Assembly (NCBI GenBank): GCA_964638595.1
Contig: CAZWYU010000056.1
Location: 1-11,049 of the forward strand
Length of the DNA: 11,049 nt
Reading direction: 5' to 3'
Source: CAZWQR01 sp964638595
GTDB taxonomy: Bacteria; Patescibacteriota; Minisyncoccia; Minisyncoccales; PEYH01
Numbering within the stretch: position 1 is the first letter of the stretch; every line of letters starts with the position of its first letter. Shown piece by piece: positions 1 through 7,566 of this stretch. Position numbers and translations under genes: made by a program. The notes beneath the pieces were generated by a model that was not told the DNA's origin, ran no database searches, and was given only the letters and a program-made list of their open reading frames with translations.

Positions 1-1
1 A

Positions 2-1654
2 CATAATGCAAACATAGAAGGCACTATAGCTATAGGACATAATAGATGGGCTACTCACGGAGAGCCCTCTGATGTGAATGCTCATCCTCATTGGGACTGC
101 AAAAAGGAAATTTTTGTTGTTCATAACGGTATTATTGAAAATTACCTTTTTTTAAAAGAAAAGCTTAAGCAAAAAGGTCACAATTTTATCTCTGAAACTG
201 ATACCGAAGTTCTAGCTCATTTAATTGAAGAACATTATCAAGGAAATTTAGAAGAAGCAGTGCGCTTAAGTCTACAAGAAATTAAAGGTGCTTATGCCAT
301 TGCCGTTATTTCTAAAAAAGAGCCAAATAAAATTGTCTTTGCCCGACATTCCAGCCCCTTGTTAGTTGCATTAGGCGAGGGCGAAAATTTTGTTGCCTCT
401 GACGCACCGGCTGTTTTAGGATATACCAAACAAGTTATTTATTTAGATGATGGAGAAATGGGAGTTATTACTGATGATAGTTTTGATATTTTTAATCTTC
501 AAAAAGAAAGGATTCAAAAGAAGAAACATAAAATTGATTGGAATTTAGCCCAAGCGGAAAAAGGAGGTTATTCTCATTTTATGGTTAAGGAAATTTGGGA
601 GACTCCAGAAATTATTAAGAATGCCTATCGGGGAAGAACAATTTTAAAAGAAGGAGTAGCTAAGCTTGGTGGCTTAGAGCTGGTAGAAAAAAGGCTGGCT
701 GAAATAGAAAAAATCTATATTATTTCTATGGGTACAGCTTTATTAGCAGGTCGAATAGGCGAGTATATGATAGAAGAATATGCTGAAATTCCCGTGGAGG
801 TAGAAAATGCTTCAGAATTTAGATATAAAAAACCAGTAATACGCAATAATGATGCAATTTTGGCAATTTCTCAATCAGGTGAAACAGCCGATACCCTATT
901 TGCCTTAAAAGAAGCTAAGAGAAAAGGAGTTTTATCTCTTGGTCTTATAAATGTTGTAGGTTCAAGCATTGCCAGAGAAGTTGACGCGGGAATTTATAAC
1001 CATGCTGGTCCCGAAATTGCAGTTGCCTCTACCAAAGCTTTTTCCTCTCAATTAAGCGTGTTAGCTTTGCTAACTGTTTTTTTGGGTCGCCAGAGAGACA
1101 TGTCTCTCACAATGGGTAAGCGTATTTTAGAAGAGTTAGAAAAATTGCCCTCTTTAGTTCAAACAATCTTAAATAGGGCTTCAGAGATTCAAGCCTTAGC
1201 AAAAAATTATGCTAATTTTAACAATTTTCTTTATCTTGGCAGAAAATACAATTATCCAGTGGCCTATGAGGGCGCTTTAAAACTTAAAGAAATTTCTTAT
1301 ATCCACGCCGAAGGATTGCCGGCCGGAGAAATTAAGCATGGGCCGATTGCTATGATTGACAAAAATTTTCCCAGTATTTTTATTTGTTTAAGAGACAGTG
1401 TTTATGAAAAAAATATTTCTAATATAAAAGAAATTAAGGCTAGGGGTGGTAAGGTTTTAGCTATTGCCACAGAAAATGACCAGGAAATTAAAAGTTTGGC
1501 AGATGATGTTTTTTATATCCCAAAAACTTTAGAAATGTTGAGCCCAAATCTGTCAGTTATTCCTTTACAGCTATTTGCCTATTATATAGCCCTTAAGAAA
1601 GGTTTGAATATTGATAAACCCAGAAATTTAGCCAAATCTGTTACTGTGGAATAA
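2..1654 (+). CDS. glmS: Glutamine--fructose-6-phosphate aminotransferase (isomerizing), 5' truncated by window edge
   Basis: GlmS makes glucosamine-6-phosphate from fructose-6-phosphate and glutamine in the cytoplasm, the first step towards UDP-GlcNAc. The frame is open to the left edge. The peptide before the GTG at 74 reads HNRWATHGEPSD, a core glutaminase motif, so that GTG is internal. About 550 residues are visible against roughly 600-610 for the family, so some 55 N-terminal residues, including the catalytic Cys1, lie outside. Glutaminase motifs seen are RWATHG, VVHNGIIEN and SETDTEVLAHL. The first SIS domain has SQSGETADT (nt 869-895) and ASTKAFSSQ. The second has EGALKLKEISYIHAEG and GEIKHGP (about nt 1267-1345). 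The C-terminus LAKSVTVE carries the conserved active-site Lys. The usual CGTS sugar-binding segment reads SMGTALLAG, with Cys replaced by Met. No leader is visible, so a glmS riboswitch cannot be judged. Confidence 0.97.
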   Translation, partial: HNANIEGTIAIGHNRWATHGEPSDVNAHPHWDCKKEIFVVHNGIIENYLFLKEKLKQKGHNFISETDTEVLAHLIEEHYQGNLEEAVRLSLQEIKGAYAIAVISKKEPNKIVFARHSSPLLVALGEGENFVASDAPAVLGYTKQVIYLDDGEMGVITDDSFDIFNLQKERIQKKKHKIDWNLAQAEKGGYSHFMVKEIWETPEIIKNAYRGRTILKEGVAKLGGLELVEKRLAEIEKIYIISMGTALLAGRIGEYMIEEYAEIPVEVENASEFRYKKPVIRNNDAILAISQSGETADTLFALKEAKRKGVLSLGLINVVGSSIAREVDAGIYNHAGPEIAVASTKAFSSQLSVLALLTVFLGRQRDMSLTMGKRILEELEKLPSLVQTILNRASEIQALAKNYANFNNFLYLGRKYNYPVAYEGALKLKEISYIHAEGLPAGEIKHGPIAMIDKNFPSIFICLRDSVYEKNISNIKEIKARGGKVLAIATENDQEIKSLADDVFYIPKTLEMLSPNLSVIPLQLFAYYIALKKGLNIDKPRNLAKSVTVE

Positions 1655-1700
1655 AGTGTTTTTCAATTATTCTAAATTATGTTAAGATATAAAATAAAAT
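1655..1700 (+). promoter_or_regulatory. glmS-iorA gap with a possible -10 box
   Basis: This 46-base AT-rich spacer has no hairpin terminator and no SD. TATAAAAT at 1688-1695 resembles an extended -10 box and ends 5 bases before the iorA ATG. If used, it would give an almost leaderless iorA mRNA. No good -35 is seen, and in such AT-rich DNA the match may be chance. Read-through from glmS is equally possible. Confidence 0.3.
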
Positions 1701-3365
1701 ATGAATTGGCAGAATATATTTCTTAAAAAAGAATCAGGAAAAGAAATTCTTTTAGGCAATGAGGCTATCGTTAGAGGAGCCCTAGAATCAGGGGTTCAAT
1801 TTATCTCCACTTATCCGGGAACACCGGCCTCAGAAATTGGAGATACTTTTTCTTATCTTTCAAAACATTTTAAGGTTCCTTTTTATTTTGAATATTCCAT
1901 CAATGAAAAAGTAGCAATGGAAGCAGGTATCGGCGCTAGCTTTTCTAATTTAAAAACTTTAGTGGCTATGAAACATTTTGGACTTAATGTGGCAAGTGAT
2001 GCTTTTTTGCCCTTTGTCTATACAGGCAGTCAAGGTCCTACTGTAATTGTCGTAGCCGATGACCCTTCTTGTCATAGCTCTGGCCAATCAGAGCAGAATA
2101 CCAGAGGCTTTGCTGAAATGGCTCATATTCCTATTTTAGAACCTTCTGACCCTCAAGAGTGTAAAGATTTTGTAAAGCTTGGTTATGAAATTTCAGAAAA
2201 ATTTAAGATTCCGGTTATGATAAGAATTACTACTAGAGTTAGTCATCAGAGTAGCATAGTAGAATTCTCAAAATTTAAAAAGAGCAATAATAAGGCTAAG
2301 TTTGTAAAAAATTATGATAAGTTTGTTACTATGCCTCCAAGGGTTTTGGATATGCACGATGAATTATTAGAAAAGATTGAAAAAATTGCTGTTTTTTCAG
2401 AAAAAAGCGAGATTAACAAAATTGAAAGTTTTAAGAACTCAAAAATTGGCATTGTCACTTCAGGAGTGAGCTATCTTTATGTCAAAGAAGCTTTAAAATA
2501 TCTAAATCTTAATCTCTCAATATTTAAACTTGGATTTTTTTATCCCTTACCAAAAGAAAAATTAAAAAGATTTATTGAAAAACTTGATAAACTATTGGTG
2601 GTTGAAGAATTAGAGGGATTTTTAGAAAAAGAGCTGAATGCTTTAGCAAAGGATAATAACTGTGATTTAGAAATCATTGGTAAAAATATTTTACCTGAAA
2701 CCAGAGAGTTTAAACCGTCTTTAGTAACAAAAGCAATAGCTGAAGTTACAAAAAGCAGGTATGAATTAAAAGACATAGATTTGCCAAAAACTTTAAAAAG
2801 ATATCCCACACTTTGTCCTGGTTGTCCTTATTGGATGGTTTTTAACGGAGTGAAGCAAGCGATAAAAGAAAATAAACTTAAGAAGGAGGATATTGTTTTT
2901 GGCGGAGGCATTGGTTGCTATATGCTGGCTTCTTTTGCCCCCCATAATATTCAGGATTATTTGTTTTGTATGGGTTCTTCTATTGGCATTGCCCATGGAA
3001 TTACAAAAGCGAATCCTAAACAAAAATTAATTTCTTTTGTAGGTGACTCTAGCTTTTTTCATGCCGCGATGCCTGCTTTAGCAAATGCAGTTCATAATAA
3101 TTCTAATCCTTTAATAATTATTATGAATAATAATATAACTGCAATGACTGGGCAACAACCCTATCCAGGAATAAAAGATACGGGAAATAAAGAAGAGGGT
3201 GCAAAAATTAAAATAGAAGAAGTAGTTAAGTCTTTAGGTGTTAAAAATTTAAAAATTATTGATCCAATAGAGGATTATAAAGAATTTGTTAATACAATTA
3301 AAAAATATTTATCTAAAAACGAGCTGGCTGTTGTTATAGCCAGAAGTCCTTGTTTGAGAATTTAA
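1701..3365 (+). CDS. iorA: Indolepyruvate ferredoxin oxidoreductase, alpha subunit, without the C-terminal ferredoxin domain
   Basis: IorA is the thiamine-diphosphate (TPP) subunit that oxidatively decarboxylates arylpyruvates to aryl-acyl-CoA and reduces ferredoxin, a step in amino-acid fermentation. The N-terminal pyrimidine-binding half begins LLGNEAIVRGALESGV and contains STYPGTPASEI and AMKHFGLNVASD. The C-terminal TPP-binding half has GDSSFFHAAMPAL from residue 448 and NNN at 476-478. Cys372 and Cys375 (CPGC) and Cys406 (GGIGCY) match cysteines that hold the TPP-proximal [4Fe-4S] cluster in related oxidoreductases. Cys551, four residues from the end, could be the fourth ligand. The protein stops at 554 residues. 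Typical IorA continues for about 50 more, with two 4Fe-4S motifs that are missing here. The stop TAA overlaps the iorB ATG (TAATG), so the end is natural and not a window artefact. Confidence 0.92.
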   Translation: MNWQNIFLKKESGKEILLGNEAIVRGALESGVQFISTYPGTPASEIGDTFSYLSKHFKVPFYFEYSINEKVAMEAGIGASFSNLKTLVAMKHFGLNVASDAFLPFVYTGSQGPTVIVVADDPSCHSSGQSEQNTRGFAEMAHIPILEPSDPQECKDFVKLGYEISEKFKIPVMIRITTRVSHQSSIVEFSKFKKSNNKAKFVKNYDKFVTMPPRVLDMHDELLEKIEKIAVFSEKSEINKIESFKNSKIGIVTSGVSYLYVKEALKYLNLNLSIFKLGFFYPLPKEKLKRFIEKLDKLLVVEELEGFLEKELNALAKDNNCDLEIIGKNILPETREFKPSLVTKAIAEVTKSRYELKDIDLPKTLKRYPTLCPGCPYWMVFNGVKQAIKENKLKKEDIVFGGGIGCYMLASFAPHNIQDYLFCMGSSIGIAHGITKANPKQKLISFVGDSSFFHAAMPALANAVHNNSNPLIIIMNNNITAMTGQQPYPGIKDTGNKEEGAKIKIEEVVKSLGVKNLKIIDPIEDYKEFVNTIKKYLSKNELAVVIARSPCLRI

Positions 3366-3958
3366 TGAAAAAAGATTTAAAACAATTTAATGTGGTTTTT
3401 GCTGGCGTTGGCGGTCAAGGTTTAATTACTTTAGGAAAAATTTTAGCGAGAGCTGCTTTTTTAGAAAATTTTGATGTCAAAATGTCAGAACTTCACGGGC
3501 TTTCTCAAAGGGGTGGTTCGGTTGCTGTTCAGGTTAGGTTTGGCAAAAATATTTTTTCTCCTCTGGTGCCCGCTCAAGAAGCGGATTTAATTTTGGCTTT
3601 AGAAAGAAACGAAGCTTTGAGAGAATGCTTTCTTGCTAATCCAGAAAGAACTGTTTTTTTAATTAACAATTATTCTATTTTTTCTCATTCGTTTGTAGAC
3701 AAACGTTTAGAAAGCATTGAAGAGATTAAAAAGCTACTTAAACCATTTTCTAAAAGTCTTTATGAAATGAAGGCTACAGATATTATGGAAAATAAATTAG
3801 GTTCGTCAGTTTTAGCTGGTATTTATCTTTTATCTTTTGCGCTAAATCATAATTTAATTCCCTTAGAAGAAAAAAGCTTATTAAAAGCGATAAAAGATAT
3901 TGTGTCAAAAAATAAAATTGATAAAAACATTAAGGCTTTTAAATTAACTAAACTATGA
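3365..3958 (+). CDS. iorB: Indolepyruvate ferredoxin oxidoreductase, beta (gamma-type) subunit
   Basis: This is the partner subunit of IorA, carrying the gamma-type domain of 2-oxoacid:ferredoxin oxidoreductases. Diagnostic motifs are FAGVGGQGLITLGKIL (residues 12-27) and SELHGLSQRGGSVAVQVRFG (41-60), both hallmarks of IorB. The length of 197 residues is normal. A TTG at 3350 could extend the protein by five residues. I chose the ATG at 3365 because it shares one base with the iorA stop (TAATG), a standard translational-coupling layout, and gives MKKDLKQFNVVFAGVGGQG. The 3' end overlaps the next gene by four bases (ATGA). No ferredoxin gene lies in the window, so the electron acceptor of IorAB is not visible. 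Confidence 0.93.
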   Translation: MKKDLKQFNVVFAGVGGQGLITLGKILARAAFLENFDVKMSELHGLSQRGGSVAVQVRFGKNIFSPLVPAQEADLILALERNEALRECFLANPERTVFLINNYSIFSHSFVDKRLESIEEIKKLLKPFSKSLYEMKATDIMENKLGSSVLAGIYLLSFALNHNLIPLEEKSLLKAIKDIVSKNKIDKNIKAFKLTKL

Positions 3959-5139
3959 AAGCCGTAATTTTAGCAGCTGGTAAGGGAACGAGAATGGAAC
4001 CTTTATCTTTGGTTAAAGATAAGCCTCTTCTAAAGATTTTTGGAAAAACAATCTTAGAACGTAATTTAGACCAGCTTATTGATTTAGTAAAAGAAGTAAT
4101 ATTAATTATAAGACCAAATGATAGAGGCCGAGCGGTAATTTCTCTTTTTGGGAAAAATTATAAAGGGCTTCAGATAAAATATGTTGTCCAGAAAAAACCT
4201 CAAGGCACTGGTAAGGCAGCCCAATTAGCTATTAAGTATTTGAATGATAGATTTTTGCTCCTAAACGGTGACGATATTTATTCAAGAGAAGATATAAAAA
4301 CAATTTTAAAAAACTTTCCTTCTATTTTAGTTAAATCAACTCGAGAACCTAAATCTTTCGGAATAGTTGAAGTTCAAAACGGAACAGTTAAAAATTTAGT
4401 TGAAAAGCCCAAAAGTCCTAAATCCAACTTAGCAAATGTTGGAGTTTATTTTTTGCCCACAAGCATTTTTAACTATGACATTGGAAAATCCAAAAGAGGT
4501 GAATATGAATTTGTAGATTATATTAGGAATTTTATAAAAGAGAACAAGCTTTATTATAAAGAGGCCCAAGTCTGGCTTTCTCTTGGTTATTGTTGGAATA
4601 TTTTAGAAGCTCATAGACTTTTTTTATCAAAACTTAAAGTTTCTAAAAAAGGAAAAATAGAAGAAGGTTGTTCTTTAAAAGGTAAAATTATTGTTGGTAA
4701 AGGAACAATCATAAAAAGCGGAACCTATATAGAGGGTCCGGTTAGTATTGGGGAGAACTGTGTTATCGGTCCAAATTGCTATATTAGGTCTTATACCAGC
4801 ATTGGCGATAATTGCCATATTGGACAATCTGTAGAAATTGAAAATTCAATGATTAACGAATATACAAACATAGCCCATTTAAGTTATGTTGTAGATTCTA
4901 TAGTTTCTGCCCATTGTAACTTAGGAGCCGGTACTATTACTGCTAATTTAAGACACGATGGCCAAACGGTAAAAACAATGATTAAAGGAATTCTGCTTGA
5001 TACTCATTGTTATAATTTTGGGTCTATTATTGGAGAAGGAACAAAAACAGGAATTGGCACCCTTATCTATCCGGGTTGTAAAATTTGGCCCAATAAAATA
5101 ACTTTGCCGGGAGAGATAATTAAAAAGGATGTTAAATAA
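3955..5139 (+). CDS. glmU: Bifunctional sugar-1-phosphate nucleotidylyltransferase/acetyltransferase (GlmU-like)
   Basis: Predicted to join a sugar-1-phosphate to UTP or dTTP and to acetylate glucosamine-1-phosphate, the last steps to UDP-GlcNAc. Residues 1 to about 225 form the nucleotidyltransferase domain, with LAAGKGTRM at 6-14, KDKPLLKIFGK, NGDD at 104-107, VEKP and NVGVYFL. From about residue 232 a left-handed beta-helix of hexapeptide repeats follows (GKIIVGKGTIIKSG, SIGENCVIGPNC, SIGDNCHIG). His308 in AHLSYV aligns with the acetyltransferase catalytic His of GlmU, and LGAGTITAN (323-331) is the conserved acetyl-CoA-side motif. At 394 residues it is shorter than bacterial GlmU (about 455) and matches the archaeal ST0452-type bifunctional enzyme in length and layout. 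The real nucleotide and sugar are uncertain, and dTDP-glucose synthesis is possible. It overlaps iorB by 4 bases and the next gene by 11. GlmM is not in the window. Confidence 0.85.
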   Translation: MKAVILAAGKGTRMEPLSLVKDKPLLKIFGKTILERNLDQLIDLVKEVILIIRPNDRGRAVISLFGKNYKGLQIKYVVQKKPQGTGKAAQLAIKYLNDRFLLLNGDDIYSREDIKTILKNFPSILVKSTREPKSFGIVEVQNGTVKNLVEKPKSPKSNLANVGVYFLPTSIFNYDIGKSKRGEYEFVDYIRNFIKENKLYYKEAQVWLSLGYCWNILEAHRLFLSKLKVSKKGKIEEGCSLKGKIIVGKGTIIKSGTYIEGPVSIGENCVIGPNCYIRSYTSIGDNCHIGQSVEIENSMINEYTNIAHLSYVVDSIVSAHCNLGAGTITANLRHDGQTVKTMIKGILLDTHCYNFGSIIGEGTKTGIGTLIYPGCKIWPNKITLPGEIIKKDVK

Positions 5140-6052
5140 AAAAGCGATTCTGCTTTTTTCGGGCGGACTGGACTCCTTATTAGCAGCGAAAATTTTGATG
5201 CAACAAGGCATTAAAATAAAAGGTGTCTTTTTTAAGCATTATTTTTTTTCAGTTAAAGATATTAGGAAGAGGGCAGCTAAAATTAAACTGCCTCTTTGGA
5301 TAGTAGATATTTCTAAGCAACAACTTAAAATTGTCTTAAAACCTCAATTTGGTTATGGCAAAAATTTGAATCCTTGTATAGATTGTCGGCTATTAATGCT
5401 CAAAGAAGCCAAAAAAATTTTAGAGAAAAAAAATTATTCTTTTATAGTTACCGGCGAGGTATTAGATGAAAGACCAATGAGTCAGAAGAAAAAGACGATG
5501 TTATTTTTAGAAAAAGAAGCAGGCTTAGAAAGTAAAATTTTACGTCCTTTATCAGCAAAACTTTTACCCATAACATATGCGGAAGAGAAAGGATTAGTTT
5601 TTAGAGATAAGCTTTATGGTATTAGAGGAAGGGGAAGGAAGAAGCAAATATATTTGGCTAAAAAATTCGGTTTTAAAGACTATCCTAATCCGGCTGGCGG
5701 TTGTTTGCTGACAGATTCGGATTTTTCTAAGAGAATGAAGGCATTTTTAGACAGTAATTTAAAACCCAAAGAGAAGGATATAAGCTTGCTTTATTGTGGT
5801 CGTCATTTTTGGATTGAGAGCGATTTAATAGTAGTCGGAAGAAAGGAAGACGAGAATAAAGAAATTAGAAAATTAAAAAGAGCGAAAGATATTTTGATAG
5901 AATTAAAAAATATTGCAGGACCAACTACTTTAATTAGAAGTTATAATGGTAAAATAAAAGATAAAACTATTAAAAAAGCAAAAAAATTGACTAAATATTA
6001 TTCCCTGAAAGCTAGGGATAAAAAGCAAGTAGAATTTAAATATGTTATTTAA
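5129..6052 (+). CDS. PP-loop ATPase, MnmA/ThiI-like predicted tRNA thiolation enzyme
   Basis: An N-type ATP pyrophosphatase: the PP-loop signature SGGLDS sits at residues 11-16 after a short hydrophobic strand. Further conserved blocks are GYGKNLNPCIDC (75-86), TGEVLDERPMSQ (108-119), LRPLSAKLLP (138-147) and PNPAGGCLLT (187-195). These fit the uncharacterised MnmA/ThiI-related family usually labelled tRNA thiouridylase. It probably adenylates a tRNA uridine and inserts sulfur. Cys83, Cys86 and Cys192 could bind a [4Fe-4S] cluster or serve as sulfur-relay cysteines. There is no THUMP domain as in ThiI, and at 307 residues it lacks the full MnmA C-terminal domain. After about residue 200 a basic, lysine-rich tail follows, which could contact RNA. 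The ATG overlaps the GlmU-like stop by 11 bases, and the 3' end overlaps the transporter start by 11. The exact modified base is unknown. Confidence 0.8.
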   Translation: MLNKKAILLFSGGLDSLLAAKILMQQGIKIKGVFFKHYFFSVKDIRKRAAKIKLPLWIVDISKQQLKIVLKPQFGYGKNLNPCIDCRLLMLKEAKKILEKKNYSFIVTGEVLDERPMSQKKKTMLFLEKEAGLESKILRPLSAKLLPITYAEEKGLVFRDKLYGIRGRGRKKQIYLAKKFGFKDYPNPAGGCLLTDSDFSKRMKAFLDSNLKPKEKDISLLYCGRHFWIESDLIVVGRKEDENKEIRKLKRAKDILIELKNIAGPTTLIRSYNGKIKDKTIKKAKKLTKYYSLKARDKKQVEFKYVI

Positions 6053-7277
6053 TTTTTCTTTAGAAGATTCTTTACATTATTTTTTGAAGAGAGAATCCAC
6101 TCAGTTCTTTTTGAGTATTGCTATCCGCTATTTAGCCATGGGAATGGTTGGTATTTTCGAACCAATTTATTTATATATTCATTTTAATAATTCCATAGCT
6201 TATGTTTTATTTTTTTGGTCAGCTTACTCGGGTATTTTTGCTTTAGGTTGTGTTTTTGGTGGCAAGATTATGGCAAAGCTTGGCTTAAAACGGACAATGC
6301 TCTTATCTCATTTTTTCTATTTTGCTTATTTTATTTGTTTGTTTTTTATTGAAGCCGGTTTTTGGATAATTGGGTTAGCTGTTTTTATTCGAAGCATTGG
6401 GGCTATTCTTTTTTGGCCTGCTTTTCATACAGATTTTATCCGTTTTACTAAGGGTGAAAAAAGAGCTCGGCATGTCAGTAAAATGAGTGTAGTTTCTTTG
6501 GTGGCCGGCATTATCAGTCCTATAATTGGCGGCCTTATTTTGGCTGGTCTTGGATATATGACACTTTTTACAGTGGTTTTAGTTACCCTTTTGGCTTCTA
6601 GTTTTCCTCTTTTTTTGTCTAAGGAAAGATTTGAAATTTACACCGATGATTACAAAAAAGCTTGGCAAAGGATTTTAAAAAATAGAGATACTACTTTCGC
6701 TCTTTTTTCTTTAGGCGTTGAGGCTGGAACTGATTTTATCATCTGGCCACTTTTCATTTTTATCCTTGGTATTAATTATGAGGTAATGGGTGGAATTTCC
6801 ACGGTCAGTTTTTTGATTGCCGCTCTTTTTGCTCTTTATATGGGTAGGATTACCAGTAAAAGAAACAAAGCTAAACTTTTAAATATTGGCTCAATTCTTT
6901 TGAGTATTGCTTGGCTTTTAAAGATTCTTGTCAGAAATACAATTTCAGCTTTTTTAGGGCAGAATTTTTATCGTATTTGTAAAACTTATGCTCTAATTCC
7001 TTTTCGTACTACATTATATGACAAAGCTGCTGCCAAAAAAGCTGAAGCCGATGAATTTATCATTTACAGAGAAATGGCTATCCATATTTCTAGATTTTTT
7101 TATTTTTTCGTATTGGGTTTATTATTCCTTTTTTTCTTAAACAAAGGGATAGAAGAACTTAACATGTTGAGGGCAACTTTTATTTTAGCAATGATAGGCG
7201 CTTTGGGTTTTAGTTTTTTGTCAAAGCCAAGACCTTTTTCTTTTAATAAAATTATTAAAATAAAGCTTAACAAATAA
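6042..7277 (+). CDS. Major facilitator superfamily transporter
   Basis: A polytopic inner-membrane protein of 411 residues with about 11-12 hydrophobic segments, in two halves split by a charged loop at roughly 194-216. The segment GGKIMAKLGLKRTMLLS (73-89), between predicted helices 2 and 3, is a degenerate MFS motif A (G-x3-D-R-x-G-x-K pattern, with the Asp-Arg missing). A later AFHTDF and an SPIIGGLILAGLG stretch (159-171), of the motif C type, support the family. The C-terminus is short and basic (FNKIIKIKLNK). No substrate can be inferred. Its place at the end of an overlapping chain suggests co-transcription with the IOR and tRNA-thiolation genes, but not a shared pathway. The ATG at 6042 overlaps the previous stop by 11 bases, and no SD is visible. 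Confidence 0.85.
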   Translation: MLFNFSLEDSLHYFLKRESTQFFLSIAIRYLAMGMVGIFEPIYLYIHFNNSIAYVLFFWSAYSGIFALGCVFGGKIMAKLGLKRTMLLSHFFYFAYFICLFFIEAGFWIIGLAVFIRSIGAILFWPAFHTDFIRFTKGEKRARHVSKMSVVSLVAGIISPIIGGLILAGLGYMTLFTVVLVTLLASSFPLFLSKERFEIYTDDYKKAWQRILKNRDTTFALFSLGVEAGTDFIIWPLFIFILGINYEVMGGISTVSFLIAALFALYMGRITSKRNKAKLLNIGSILLSIAWLLKILVRNTISAFLGQNFYRICKTYALIPFRTTLYDKAAAKKAEADEFIIYREMAIHISRFFYFFVLGLLFLFFLNKGIEELNMLRATFILAMIGALGFSFLSKPRPFSFNKIIKIKLNK

Positions 7278-7285
7278 GAGTTATT

Positions 7286-7534
7286 TTAATTCTTCTTAGA
7301 AATTTTTTGGAGTTGAATTGATATTATTACTACAATAATTGTGATTAAGAAGGCATAAAAAAATTTGCTTATTAAAGTTCCTCTTTTCTCAAACATTTCT
7401 TCAAAAAGACTTTTGATAGCTTCATTCCAAGCTAATGCAGCCACCAAACCAAAACCGCCAAGAATTAAAGTAATTGTTTTTTCTTGAATTTTTAAGCGGG
7501 TTTTGTTAATATTTTGCAAGTGTTTTTTAGTCAT
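7286..7534 (-). CDS. Small two-helix membrane protein, DUF5654-like
   Basis: An 82-residue protein with a basic N-terminus (MTKKHLQNINKTRLKIQEK) and two hydrophobic segments, about 20-45 (ITLILGGFGLVAALAWNEAI) and 57-76 (FFYAFLITIIVVIISIQL), ending in a basic tail (QKISKKN). The GLVAALAWNEAIKSLF stretch resembles DUF5654, a family of tiny membrane proteins of unknown function known from archaea and CPR bacteria; this match is from memory. It is convergent with the transporter, with an 8-base gap between stops, and divergent from the MscS channel gene with 32 bases between starts. No SD precedes the ATG. It might assist the neighbouring channel, but only adjacency supports this. Confidence 0.75.
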   Translation of the reverse strand: MTKKHLQNINKTRLKIQEKTITLILGGFGLVAALAWNEAIKSLFEEMFEKRGTLISKFFYAFLITIIVVIISIQLQKISKKN

Positions 7535-7566
7535 GATAAAGTATATTAATTAAAATTTATTATAAC
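7535..7566. promoter_or_regulatory. Divergent promoter region between the DUF5654-like gene and the MscS-type gene
   Basis: Only 32 bases separate the two start codons, and neither gene has an SD. On the minus strand TATACT (7540-7545) is a good -10 box ending 5 bases before the ATG, which would place the transcript start at or next to the start codon. On the plus strand TATTAT (7558-7563) is equally close to the ATG. A weaker alternative is TTGCAA (7514-7519), a 17-base spacer and TAAAGT (7537-7542). Both directions must share this segment, so the two genes may be co-regulated. Confidence 0.4.

Noticed and set aside
74..76. GTG at 74 as the start of glmS
   Set aside because: The same frame is open upstream to the window edge and encodes the conserved HNRWATHGEPSD glutaminase motif, so the true start lies outside.
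2540..3023. Minus-strand open frames inside iorA
   Set aside because: They are antisense to a strongly conserved gene, with no homology-like motifs and no SD.
3350..3364. TTG at 3350 as the iorB start
   Set aside because: ATG at 3365 forms a TAATG junction with iorA and the extra five residues are not family-like.
3955..3958. Alternative genetic code (TGA read as an amino acid), as in some CPR lineages
   Set aside because: TGA ends iorB at the expected family length and forms an ATGA junction, and no gene has in-frame TGA codons.
4948..5211. Minus-strand open frame across the glmU-like and PP-loop genes
   Set aside because: It is antisense to conserved hexapeptide repeats and the SGGLDS motif of real genes.
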